Positions 16,957 through 24,060 are shown, counted from the stretch's first letter. The stretch: 40,513 nucleotides of DNA from JABJOE01 sp964344145 (GCA_964344145.1 CAYFME010000012.1:1-40513), one strand, 5' to 3'. Numbers and translations are program-made. The notes: generated by a model from the sequence alone, not told the origin.

Positions 16957-17106
16957 GGTCGAGTTGTGTTACCTCCAGGGACGGCTTGCTGCTCCAGCGG
17001 CAGCAGCGCCTAGCGCGTCGGCCGATTGCCGGCCGTTGGCCGGACCAAGCCAATCGACCTCCGAGCTCCCTGTTGGCAACAGCAACTCGACCCCTTAAAG
17101 GTTTTT
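16957..17106 (+). ncRNA. candidate structured RNA downstream of lepA, family unknown
   Basis: The ends form a perfect 10-bp helix (16957-16966 with 17083-17092), extended inward by TGTTACC/GGCAACA (one A-C mismatch), then AGGG/CCCT and GGCTTG/CAAGCC (16984-16989 with 17046-17051). Inside are small hairpins, including GCTGC/GCAGC and CCGGCC/GGCCGG. A T6 run follows at 17102-17107. A -10-like TAGATA (16946-16951) overlapping the lepA stop would start transcription at the first paired base. It does not show the signatures of 5S rRNA, SRP RNA, tmRNA or RNase P. It could instead be the folded 3' UTR of lepA. Confidence 0.45.
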
Positions 17107-17117
17107 TGAAAGCGCGA

Positions 17118-17151
17118 CACCCACCGCCGACTCGAGGGTCGGGGGTGGGTG
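17118..17151 (-). terminator. GC-rich hairpin downstream of the minus-strand island gene
   Basis: CACCCACC/GGTGGGTG and CCGAC/GTCGG stack around a TCGAG loop. It lies 14 nt after the minus-strand stop at 17165. Confidence 0.75.
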
Positions 17152-17164
17152 TAGTCGTTCGAGC

Positions 17165-17737
17165 TCAGAACAAGGCGTCCCAGAGCATGTCCCAGGGTCC
17201 TCGAGGTTTCCAGTCGGCCCGGACGGTCTCGTCGACCGGCAGGGCCTCGAGCTGAGCCTCGGTGAGCTCTCCTGGCAGGGCCACGGGCTCTGCCGCACTG
17301 GGCTGTTCGTCCTTGGCGTCTTCGTCGGGCTGCCCGATCCCCATGCGACGTCGCGGACGCGGCACGGAGCGCGTTGCACGCTGCTCGTACGCGGTGATCC
17401 TGTCGGCGCGGAGCCAGCGGACCGCCATCATGTGGCAGACGCCGTCCATGTTGGTCGCGATCGTGAGGATCGGCTCTCCGTTGTGGAAGAGAACCAGCGG
17501 AGCGCAGATGACATGGCCATGACTCTCGCGACGCCAGATGATGAGCTCGCTCCCGTCCGGGTCTTGCCAGATGCGTGTTCCGTCCGTGAAGCTGGTGTAC
17601 AGCGTGCCCAGCGGTGTGCCGTCGGGCATGTGGACTTCGAGCGGGAAGTGCATGCGCGGCAGGTACAGGGGTCCGACGAGTCGATGGATGCCAGAGACCG
17701 GTGCGTCTCCAGGCAGGGCCTTGAGGGCTTCGGTCAT
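17165..17737 (-). CDS. GC-rich unknown protein (island gene)
   Basis: This 190-residue protein starts MTEALKALPGDAPVSG. I recognise no family. Residues 1-110 look beta-rich with many Trp, Tyr and His; the middle is an Arg-rich tract (SVPRPRRRMG); the end is acidic, Pro-rich and probably disordered, closing with GPWDMLWDALF. There is no signal peptide or membrane helix. The ATG at 17737 is fixed by GGAGGAGAC just upstream. The row 17221-17280 has 43 of 60 G/C (72 percent). It lies antisense between lepA and recJ with its own promoter and hairpin, like the CPBP gene. Confidence 0.7.
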   Translation of the reverse strand: MTEALKALPGDAPVSGIHRLVGPLYLPRMHFPLEVHMPDGTPLGTLYTSFTDGTRIWQDPDGSELIIWRRESHGHVICAPLVLFHNGEPILTIATNMDGVCHMMAVRWLRADRITAYEQRATRSVPRPRRRMGIGQPDEDAKDEQPSAAEPVALPGELTEAQLEALPVDETVRADWKPRGPWDMLWDALF

Positions 17738-17778
17738 GTCTCCTCCAGGAAGCAATCCGCCGTGATGGCGAACTGCTG

Positions 17779-17807
17779 ACGTTAGCAGGATTTCGTGGAT
17801 CCGTCAA
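17779..17807 (-). promoter_or_regulatory. promoter of the GC-rich unknown gene, with operator-like palindrome
   Basis: On the minus strand TTGACG (17807-17802), 17 nt, TAACGT (17784-17779). A palindrome, CTGCT-6 nt-AGCAG (17773-17788), is centred on the -10 and may bind a repressor. Confidence 0.65.
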
Positions 17808-17814
17808 GGTACGT

Positions 17815-17820
17815 TACCAT
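17815..17820 (+). promoter_or_regulatory. -10 element upstream of the recJ leader ORF
   Basis: TACCAT ends 8 nt before the ATG at 17829, as at other host genes here. The -35 position (TTCGTG, 17792-17797) is weak. It overlaps the divergent promoter of the GC-rich gene. Confidence 0.45.
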
Positions 17821-17828
17821 AGAGCTGT

Positions 17829-17903
17829 ATGCCGAACAGAAAACCAAAGAAAGTAAGGGGGGAAACACTCTTTTCTAGCTTTTTCATTGGCTTTGGAGTC
17901 TAA
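17829..17903 (+). CDS. possible 24-residue leader peptide coupled to recJ
   Basis: A short frame encodes a basic N-terminal half (MPNRKPKKVRGE) and a hydrophobic end (SSFFIGFGV). Its stop overlaps the recJ start as TAATG, so ribosomes finishing it could reinitiate on recJ. It begins 8 nt after a -10-like box, whereas recJ itself has no -10 or ribosome binding site immediately upstream. It could be chance; conservation would decide. Confidence 0.4.
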   Translation: MPNRKPKKVRGETLFSSFFIGFGV

Positions 17904-19603
17904 TGCCTTCTTGGAACATCGCCCCAACGCACAGCGAGGATCTTGTCGAACAGCTCCTTGCGGTTCGTGATATTGACGTCGCATCGCGCGATGTTTTTTT
18001 GCGGCCTGATTGGGATCGCGATACGCATCATCACAGCGAGTTTCAGCAGATGTCGCAGGCCGTCGCGTGTGTTTTTGAGGCCCTTGAAGCTGGTCAAAAG
18101 ATTACCGTTCATGGTGACTACGATGCCGACGGGACCTGCGGATCCGCTGTGTTGTATGAGACGTTGACGGAGATTGCGCAGAAGATGGATTGGACGCCGA
18201 CGATTGAAGTTTTTTTGCCAGATAGAGAGGAGGATGGATACGGAGTTGCGCTGCACACAATCGAACGCCTAGCGCAGGAGGGAACGAACGTGTTGGTTAC
18301 GGTTGATTGTGGAATCGCCAATGCGGCGACACTGAACCGAGCGCACGAGCTTGGGATGCGGGTAGTGATTTGTGATCATCATCAGCTTGCTCCAGAGTTG
18401 CCAGAGTATGCGTTTATTATCCATCCACTTGCTCCAGGCGAGACGTATCCGAACAAGTCGTTGTGTGGCACGGGCGTGGCATTTAAGTTTGCATGGGCAT
18501 TGTTTGATGAAGCGCGTGATCGCGGCGGAGATATTCCTCCGGGACGTGAGAAGTGGTTGATGGATTTGGTCGGCATTGCGACCGTAACCGACGTGATGCC
18601 GCTGGTTGGCGAGAACCGAGCACTTGAGCTCTTTGGTCTGAAGACCTTAAACCAGACACGTCGACCCGGCCTCTTACAGTTGATTGCGCAGTCGCGCAGC
18701 GAGCTAGGCTCGATCGATACCCAGACGATTGGTTTTCGCATTGGGCCACGCATCAACGCCGCGGGGCGTGTCGCATCAGCTCATGAGGCCTTCAGGGCGT
18801 TGACGGCGCCGTCGAAAGAAGAAGCAACGGAGCTCGTCGCTCGCCTAGAAGAGTTGAATCAACGACGCCGACAACTCACAGACGGTTCGTACAAGGAGGC
18901 GAAGGTACAGGCGAAAGAAAACGGCGACGCGTATGTCCAGGTTGTTTGGAGCGAGACATGGGCGCCGGGCATTGTCGGGCTTGTGGCAGGGAAGTTGGCA
19001 AATGAGTTTGGTCGGCCAGCGTTCGCCTTAACGCGTGCAGGCGATCAGTATGTTGGTTCTGGTCGAACGGCTGCAGGATTGCATCTTGTGGAGGCAATGC
19101 GAGCGTGTGGAGATATTTTTGTGAAAGCCGGCGGACATCCACAGGCGTGTGGATTGACGATTTCAACCGAGGATTTAGTAAAAACGTTTCAGGAGCGTGT
19201 GAATGTGCATGCGGCGGAAGTGTTCGGTGACACGCTGCCTGAGCCGGAATTGAACATCGACGCCGAGTTGTCGCTCGCCGATGCTGATTGGCAGACGTTT
19301 GATTTGCTCAAGCAACTCGAACCGTTTGGTCAGGGGAATCCGGAGCCGGTGTTTGTGAGTAATCGCCTACAAGTCATCTCTGCAAGGGCTGTCGGCTCAA
19401 CAGGATCTCACCTTAAGCTGACGGTTAATCCTGTTGGCGGACGTGTGTGGAAGCTCATCGGCTTTGGGTTTGGTTCCTGGGCCGATAAGCTCAACATGGG
19501 TGACGCGATCGATATTGTGTACAAGCTTCGTGTCAACGAATGGAATGGCTCGCGGGAGCTTGAAGGCGAGATCGTCGATTTGCGATATACTACAGACGTA
19601 TGA
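17903..19603 (+). CDS. recJ: single-stranded-DNA exonuclease RecJ
   Basis: A 5'-3' ssDNA exonuclease used in recombination and mismatch or base-excision repair. The DHH-family motifs are visible in the 566-residue product: DYDADG (72-77), D135 in VTVDCG, and DHH at 158-160. The DHHA1 motif GGHPQACG follows, then the OB-fold C-terminal domain with FGQGNPEPVF. Length is normal. The start ATG overlaps the stop of a possible leader peptide; rnhA overlaps its 3' end by 4 nt (ATGA), so both nucleases are translated together. Confidence 0.96.
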   Translation: MPSWNIAPTHSEDLVEQLLAVRDIDVASRDVFLRPDWDRDTHHHSEFQQMSQAVACVFEALEAGQKITVHGDYDADGTCGSAVLYETLTEIAQKMDWTPTIEVFLPDREEDGYGVALHTIERLAQEGTNVLVTVDCGIANAATLNRAHELGMRVVICDHHQLAPELPEYAFIIHPLAPGETYPNKSLCGTGVAFKFAWALFDEARDRGGDIPPGREKWLMDLVGIATVTDVMPLVGENRALELFGLKTLNQTRRPGLLQLIAQSRSELGSIDTQTIGFRIGPRINAAGRVASAHEAFRALTAPSKEEATELVARLEELNQRRRQLTDGSYKEAKVQAKENGDAYVQVVWSETWAPGIVGLVAGKLANEFGRPAFALTRAGDQYVGSGRTAAGLHLVEAMRACGDIFVKAGGHPQACGLTISTEDLVKTFQERVNVHAAEVFGDTLPEPELNIDAELSLADADWQTFDLLKQLEPFGQGNPEPVFVSNRLQVISARAVGSTGSHLKLTVNPVGGRVWKLIGFGFGSWADKLNMGDAIDIVYKLRVNEWNGSRELEGEIVDLRYTTDV

Positions 19604-20028
19604 TCAAACGTGTGCGCATGTACACCGATGGTGGTGCACGGGGCAATCCCGGACCAGCCGCAACAGGCGTGGCGCTGTTTGAGATTACCGACGAAGGGAA
19701 GCAGGGCGCGAAGATTCATGAGTTTGGTGTGTACATCGGCGAGACAACGAATAACCAAGCTGAGTATCAAGCCATTATTCACGGTCTGCAGAAAGCGAAG
19801 GAACTTGGGTACAACAGTGTGGACGCGCGTTTGGACTCCGAGCTGGCCGTAAAGCAGCTCAACGGTGAGTATCGCGTGAAAAATGAAGGCTTGGCTCGCA
19901 AAGTGCTGGAGATCCACAACCTCAAACAATCGTTTCGCGACGTCCGGTTTACGCATGTTCGCCGTGCACTGAATAAAGATGCGGATGCAATGGTCAACAA
20001 GGCAATTGATGAGGCGCTTGGCAACTGA
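19600..20028 (+). CDS. ribonuclease H-like protein (RNase HI family)
   Basis: A 142-residue RNase H fold. Carboxylates at expected places are D10 (MYTDGGARGNPGP), E55 (NQAEYQAI), D79 (RLDSEL) and the late Asp in NKDADAMVNKA. It should cut RNA in RNA:DNA hybrids. The style (YTDGGARGNPGPA, EYQAIIHGL) matches the reverse-transcriptase-like RNase H proteins of many Gram-positives and Patescibacteria, which some annotate as rnhA. The 4-nt overlap with recJ suggests a shared role in removing hybrids or primers. Confidence 0.9.
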   Translation: MIKRVRMYTDGGARGNPGPAATGVALFEITDEGKQGAKIHEFGVYIGETTNNQAEYQAIIHGLQKAKELGYNSVDARLDSELAVKQLNGEYRVKNEGLARKVLEIHNLKQSFRDVRFTHVRRALNKDADAMVNKAIDEALGN

Positions 20029-20034
20029 TATACT
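20006..20034 (+). promoter_or_regulatory. promoter of the pilus operon
   Basis: TTGATG (20006-20011), exact 17 nt, TATACT (20029-20034). The pilM ATG is 11 nt downstream. The -35 lies inside the end of the RNase H gene. Confidence 0.75.
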
Positions 20035-20045
20035 TTGGACAATCT

Positions 20046-21206
20046 ATGGGACTCTTTTCGAAGAAAAAAAGCCAGCCGTCTGGACTGATCGGCATTGATG
20101 TTGGTGCAGGAGGAATGAAGGCCGTCGAGCTTGCTTCGCAAGACGGTCGTTTGCGTTTGAAGACGTACGCGTATTCGTCGTTTACAGATCAGTCGGCTGA
20201 GCGCAAACCATTGCTTGATGATCCAAAGAAGGCGGCGGCAATTTTGCGTGAGATGTTGAAGAAGTCCAAGATGACGTCAACCATGGTGAACGCAGCGTTG
20301 CCAAGTCATAGCGTCTTCCATGCCATCGTAACCATTCCACAGCCAAAGGATGCGAAGGAAGACATTAAGCCGATGATCGACACGCAGGTGAAGAAGCTGT
20401 TGCCGATGCCAATCGAGGACATGATTCTAGACTCAACCGTGATCGACAAGCATCTCCTGCCAAAAGCAAAGGGCAAGGAAGAGAAGGGTAAGGAGAAGAA
20501 GGTGCAGAAGAAGCCAGTCTCTCGCGACGACATTGGCGTGCCAACACCGAAAGATCAGCAACACATCCGCGTACTCGTTTCTGGTGCGCCAAAGGAGTTG
20601 GTCAGTAAGTACATCAGCATGTTCAAGATGGCGAAGCTTACGCTCGCGTCGCTCGAGACGGAGGCGTTTGCATTGATTCGGTCGCTGGTTGGAAAGGACA
20701 AGGCACGCATTATGGTCGTCGACATCGGCTACGAGCGTACGAACATTACGATCGTCGACGGAGGTATTCCATATCTTCACCGTTCGATCAAAGCTGGTGG
20801 ACACAATGTGACGGCGATGATTGCCAAGCAGATGAGTCTACCGATGGATCAGGCTGAGCAGGCAAAGCTGGACTTGGCGATGTCGGCAAAGAACGGAGAA
20901 GTGCCGCCCGTCCTTCGTGAGGCGATGATGCCGATTTTGCACGAGATTCGATACGCCATGGAGTTGTACGGTCAACAGGTATTTCATGATAGTAATACGG
21001 TCGACAAGATTATCCTTACCGGTGGTTCGGCACACATGCCGCAGCTCGATCCGTTTTTGACAGAAGCGCTCAACATGAACATCTATCTAGGTGATCCATG
21101 GGCACGCGTAGCAGCGCCCGACGGGCTGCGACCGGTGTTGAGTGAGATTGGTCCGCGATTTTCTGTGGCCATTGGTTTGGGGATGAAGCTCGGTAACAAA
21201 AAGTAG
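20046..21206 (+). CDS. pilM: type IV pilus assembly protein PilM
   Basis: An actin-like ATPase (386 residues) of the SHS2/FtsA fold at the cytoplasmic base of type IV pili. The start GLIGIDVGAGGMKAVEL is the phosphate-1 motif; MVVDIGYERTNITIVDGG is the second phosphate motif; IILTGGSAHMPQLDPFL is the adenosine motif. A Lys-rich insert (about 136-160) is unusual. PilN and PilO, normally next, are not in the window; instead a receiver-like gene follows. Confidence 0.92.
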   Translation: MGLFSKKKSQPSGLIGIDVGAGGMKAVELASQDGRLRLKTYAYSSFTDQSAERKPLLDDPKKAAAILREMLKKSKMTSTMVNAALPSHSVFHAIVTIPQPKDAKEDIKPMIDTQVKKLLPMPIEDMILDSTVIDKHLLPKAKGKEEKGKEKKVQKKPVSRDDIGVPTPKDQQHIRVLVSGAPKELVSKYISMFKMAKLTLASLETEAFALIRSLVGKDKARIMVVDIGYERTNITIVDGGIPYLHRSIKAGGHNVTAMIAKQMSLPMDQAEQAKLDLAMSAKNGEVPPVLREAMMPILHEIRYAMELYGQQVFHDSNTVDKIILTGGSAHMPQLDPFLTEALNMNIYLGDPWARVAAPDGLRPVLSEIGPRFSVAIGLGMKLGNKK

Positions 21207-21208
21207 CT

Positions 21209-21577
21209 ATGAAACGGCCACGGATGTTGATGATCCTGTGCGATCCGTATCTAGCGGGAATTTATGGACGTAAGTTTGAGCAAGATGGTTGGGACGTAGA
21301 TGTTGCCGAAGAGGTTGATGATGGAGAGAAGCGTGCGGCGAAGACGCCCCCGCAGATTCTCATGCTCGAAGTGGACTGTGTTGCCGATGCCGTTGCAGAG
21401 GTGAAGCGACTGCGATCGTTGCCAACATTGATTCGAACGAAGATCGTTCTCCTTGCAAAAGAAGCAGATCGTGAACTGATTGACGATACACTAGCCGTTG
21501 GCGCGGATTCGTTTCTTCTCCTGGGTCAGTTTGTCCCTCAAGAGGCTGTCGCAAAGATGCGAGACTTGTTAAAATGA
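21209..21577 (+). CDS. degenerate CheY-like receiver domain protein
   Basis: A 122-residue, single-domain protein with the alternating pattern of a response-regulator receiver (MLMILCDPYLAGIYG start, VLLAKEAD strand, GADSFLLLGQF end). The phosphoacceptor Asp is replaced by Glu (E54 in ILMLEVD), the Thr/Ser switch residue by Ala, and the invariant Lys before the last helix is missing (LGQF in place of KPF). It is therefore probably not phosphorylated and may act as a protein-docking unit. Location between pilM and the pilin gene suggests a role in pilus control, as with PilG/PilH-like or FrzS-like pseudo-receivers. Confidence 0.75.
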   Translation: MKRPRMLMILCDPYLAGIYGRKFEQDGWDVDVAEEVDDGEKRAAKTPPQILMLEVDCVADAVAEVKRLRSLPTLIRTKIVLLAKEADRELIDDTLAVGADSFLLLGQFVPQEAVAKMRDLLK

Positions 21578-21581
21578 TTCT

Positions 21582-22079
21582 ATGAAAGCGTTAGGAATGA
21601 CAAAAATTGAGATCCTGATTGTCGCTGCGATCATTGGTATTCTTGGACTTGCCGCCATCATTGCGGTCACGACGGCTCGCTCACGAACGCGCGACGCGGT
21701 GCGGCTTGGCGACGTGTTTCAAGTACAGACATCTTTGGAGTATCACTTCTTGGATCACAATGCGTATCCTGTAGCCGATGAAGCGAAGGCTATTGGTGCT
21801 CCCGCTGCGGCTTGTTTGAGCAATCAGGGATGGTCATCAACCTGCGAAGGCGACGAGGAGATCTATCTCTCTGCAGCACCGTTTATCCCGACGTCTGGAT
21901 TGAAGGATCTATCTGGATGTGACGGATATTCCAACGCATATTGCTACACGGCGGATGAGGAAAGCTACCGTATTGAATTTGAACTTGAGCATGCAAATAG
22001 TCTTTTGGAGTTGCAAAAGGGACTAAACTGCGCGACCGAAGAGGGAATCGAAGCCGGAGCTTGTAGCGCGTTGCCGTAG
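21582..22079 (+). CDS. type IV prepilin-like protein
   Basis: The N-terminus is a class III signal: MKALG then MTKIEILIVAAIIGILGLAA, with cleavage predicted after G5 and the conserved Glu at position +5 of the mature protein. A hydrophobic alpha-1 helix follows, then a globular domain with six or more Cys (paired in CLSNQGWSSTC and DGYSNAYC), suggesting disulfides. The C-terminus carries no further membrane helix. Length (165 residues) fits a GspG/PilA-like major or minor pilin. The peptidase that should cut it is encoded 3 nt downstream. Confidence 0.85.
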   Translation: MKALGMTKIEILIVAAIIGILGLAAIIAVTTARSRTRDAVRLGDVFQVQTSLEYHFLDHNAYPVADEAKAIGAPAAACLSNQGWSSTCEGDEEIYLSAAPFIPTSGLKDLSGCDGYSNAYCYTADEESYRIEFELEHANSLLELQKGLNCATEEGIEAGACSALP

Positions 22080-22081
22080 AT

Positions 22082-22876
22082 ATGAACCTCGTCCTTTGGA
22101 CAATCGTCGTGAGCTTGCTCGGCATCGCCGTTGGGTCATTTCTCAACGTTGTTGTTTTTCGTGTCCGAGAGAATGAACCATTGACCGGCCGATCAAAATG
22201 TCGCACTTGCCTGGAGCCAGTACAAGGAATCGATCTTGTTCCGATCATTAGTTTTTTTGCGCTCAAGGGCCGCTGTCGAAAGTGTTCATCGGTGATCGAG
22301 TGGCAATATCCTGTGATTGAACTTGTAACCGGCGTGATGTTTGGGTTGCTTTTTGTACGAGCAGCGCTTGGGGTTGCTATCCCGGATTTCATTTCAAACG
22401 ATGAGCTGATTTTGCTCTTCATCCGCGATGCGGTTCTTGCGTGCTTCCTGTTGATTATCTTCGTGTACGACTTTAAGTACTCGTACATTCTGGATAAGTT
22501 CTCGGTGCCGGCGATGTTGATCGCGCTGATGCTGAATGCAGCGCTTGGCGCAGACGTACAGAACTTGTTGCTTGGTGGGTTCTTAATCGGTGCATTTTTT
22601 GCCTTCCAGTTCTTGGTATCACGCGGTAAGTGGGTTGGCGGCGGTGACATTCGCATGGGATTGCTGATGGGCTTTTATCTCGGCTTAGAGCTTGGTGTCG
22701 TGGCGCTGTTTCTGTCGTATGTTCTTGGAGCAATCATCGGTGTTCTATTAATTGTCTTCAAGCATCGAAAGCCAGATAGTCACGTGCCGTTTGGTACCTT
22801 TATGGCTCTGGCGACCTTTGCAACCCTGTTTTTTGGCCAAGATTTGCTAGATTGGTACATGGCCTTTTTCCTTTAA
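22082..22876 (+). CDS. pilD: prepilin leader peptidase / N-methyltransferase PilD
   Basis: A bifunctional membrane aspartyl protease (264 residues) that cuts prepilins after the leader Gly and methylates the new N-terminus. The N-terminal zinc/methylase motif is intact: C40, C43, C65 and C68. The catalytic Asp pair is D130 (VYDFKYSYI) and D189 in GGGDIRMG. About seven hydrophobic helices are predicted. It sits directly downstream of its likely substrate and ends the pilus operon. Confidence 0.95.
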   Translation: MNLVLWTIVVSLLGIAVGSFLNVVVFRVRENEPLTGRSKCRTCLEPVQGIDLVPIISFFALKGRCRKCSSVIEWQYPVIELVTGVMFGLLFVRAALGVAIPDFISNDELILLFIRDAVLACFLLIIFVYDFKYSYILDKFSVPAMLIALMLNAALGADVQNLLLGGFLIGAFFAFQFLVSRGKWVGGGDIRMGLLMGFYLGLELGVVALFLSYVLGAIIGVLLIVFKHRKPDSHVPFGTFMALATFATLFFGQDLLDWYMAFFL

Positions 22877-22897
22877 TTTTCAGCAGGTTGGCGCTGA

Positions 22898-22933
22898 ATG
22901 AGGCTTGACAAAGGCCTCATTTTCTGCTTAAAT
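22898..22933 (+). promoter_or_regulatory. terminator hairpin with the next promoter's -35 in its loop
   Basis: ATGAGGC (22898-22904) pairs with GCCTCAT (22914-22920), then TTTT. The loop contains TTGACA (22905-22910), followed after 17 nt by TAAATA (22928-22933), the likely promoter of the GC-rich gene at 23012. Confidence 0.65.
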
Positions 22934-23011
22934 ACGCTCTTGCTTTGCAAGGCGTCCGGGTAGAAAACGGACGTACGTACAACCCAGCCGACTACACATC
23001 TGGAGGGATCT

Positions 23012-23656
23012 GTGGCTGACGAAATCATCAAGACCGCAGTGGTCTTCGGGCTCCGCTACCGTAGCGGCGCTCGGCGCCTGATCAACGTGGAGGGACCGCT
23101 CACGCGAGAGCGCAAGCGCGCCCTGGCTCGTGAGCACGACGTGGAGAACATCATGGCGTGCCGACCCCGTCGGCGTGGTAAGGCCATGGCGGTGCGTCGG
23201 GTTCACTTCTTCCTCGACGTCAAGATCGACGGCGATTCCCACACGATCTGGATCGAGCGTGATGTCCGCCGGGCCTTCCGTGTGCTCAATGGCTCGGCTC
23301 GTGACGCGATGCAGGCGACGCTGCCCGGCGAGATCCAGGTCGTGCAGACCACGGGCCGCAAGGGGACGGTCTACTACCGCGTGGCGCAAGAGGACATGGA
23401 CGCCTGGATCCAGGCCGCGTCGGACACGGAAGAAGACCTGGCCAACCGTCTCACCAACAGCCGGTGCTGGCGTGAGATGCGCAAGGCCATGGTCGACGCC
23501 GAGGACGCGAGCGATGCCCAGGAGCGCCTGGAGGACCTGATGGAGGCCTACGAAGTCGGTGACGGCGAGTACAACCTCGACGGTGACGTCTGGACCCTCA
23601 AAGGTCAGGTCGCCGGCTCGGCGCTCAGGGTCGAGGTCGACCGTTCCGCCGCATGA
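23012..23656 (+). CDS. GC-rich unknown protein (island gene)
   Basis: This 214-residue protein starts VADEIIKTAVVFGLRYRSGA. I recognise no family. It is soluble and highly charged, with an Arg-rich segment (CRPRRRGKAMAVRRVHF), a beta-rich middle, and an acidic helical part (DAEDASDAQERLEDLMEAY). The GTG start is set by GGAGGG five nt upstream. The leader is about 70 nt, unlike the leaderless host genes. The row 23401-23460 has 39 of 60 G/C. It lies on the plus strand between pilD and a possible structured RNA. DNA or RNA binding is conceivable from the basic stretch but is not shown. Confidence 0.75.
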   Translation: MADEIIKTAVVFGLRYRSGARRLINVEGPLTRERKRALAREHDVENIMACRPRRRGKAMAVRRVHFFLDVKIDGDSHTIWIERDVRRAFRVLNGSARDAMQATLPGEIQVVQTTGRKGTVYYRVAQEDMDAWIQAASDTEEDLANRLTNSRCWREMRKAMVDAEDASDAQERLEDLMEAYEVGDGEYNLDGDVWTLKGQVAGSALRVEVDRSAA

Positions 23657-23671
23657 CGCGGCGCCACCGTA

Positions 23672-23703
23672 CACCCCCGTTCTGGTACGCCAGAGCGGGG
23701 GTG
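23672..23703 (+). terminator. GC-rich hairpin after the island gene
   Basis: CACCCCCG/CGGGGGTG and TCTGG/CCAGA stack around a TACG loop, with a T-G closing mismatch. No T-tract follows. Confidence 0.7.
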
Positions 23704-23714
23704 ACGTGCGTCAA

Positions 23715-23739
23715 GAATACGCCACCCGGTGGCGTATTC
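23715..23739. repeat. 25-nt near-perfect palindrome
   Basis: Two 12-nt arms are exact reverse complements around a central C. It ends 5 nt before the -35 of the RNA-candidate promoter and may be an operator or a second terminator. Confidence 0.8.
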
Positions 23740-23744
23740 GGGGC

Positions 23745-23773
23745 TTGACGGCGTGGCGGTTTTCCGCTACGAT
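23745..23773 (+). promoter_or_regulatory. promoter of the candidate structured RNA
   Basis: TTGACG (23745-23750), exact 17 nt, TACGAT (23768-23773). Predicted start is near 23780. No open frame of note follows for 280 nt. Confidence 0.6.
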
Positions 23774-23779
23774 GCCATC

Positions 23780-24060
23780 GCTCATGTCGCTCGGACCGTG
23801 GGGGTCCTTGTAGCGTTCCAAAAACAGCTTTCGATATGAGGGCCGCAACCGTCATGTCGAGGACGCGGGTCCAAGCCCCGCCGTGAGCTTCGCACTGTGC
23901 TCGCGACGTACTTGACATGGTGTCCAGTCCGTTTTCATAAGCAAGGAAGAAGATTCCGCTCAACTTGGCGCCGCACAAGCCATTCGAAAGCAGGTCCAAC
24001 TCCTGCCGCGAGCCACCTCGACCCCGAACCTGGAACTCCAGGCGCGGGGTTTCAGCTTTT
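23780..24060 (+). ncRNA. candidate long structured RNA, family unknown
   Basis: The space between the GC-rich gene and ligA has a promoter, no credible protein frame, and dense pairing. Helices seen: CTCAT/ATGAG (23781-23785 with 23835-23839) enclosing CGCT/AGCG and GGACC/GGTCC; CATGTC/GACATG enclosing two hairpins, GCGGG/CCCGC and CGTGAGC/GCTCGCG; then TTGGC/GCCA and GCAGG/CCTGC. It ends in a strong terminator hairpin. I looked for signatures of tmRNA, RNase P, SRP RNA and 6S RNA and saw none. It is GC-rich like the adjoining island gene, so both may have arrived together. Confidence 0.55.
24022..24060 (+). terminator. terminator of the structured RNA
   Basis: CCCCG/CGGGG and CTGG/CCAG stack in one hairpin (24022-24049) that runs into a T-rich end. 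Confidence 0.8.

Noticed and set aside
16957..17106. Identification as SRP RNA, 5S rRNA or 6S RNA
   Set aside because: No GGAA/AGCAGCC apical motif, no 5S loops and no single long rod with central bubble.
17010..17807. 265-codon minus-strand frame
   Set aside because: Shadow of the GC-rich gene at 17165-17737 in another frame; high-GC DNA tends to give long spurious frames.
23130..23540. Plus-strand frame inside the GC-rich gene
   Set aside because: Ser/Arg/Thr-rich shifted frame of the gene starting at 23012, which has the Shine-Dalgarno sequence.
23780..24060. Identification as tmRNA or RNase P RNA
   Set aside because: No tRNA-like ends, no tag frame, and no GAGGAAAGUCC or ACAGAAA core motifs.
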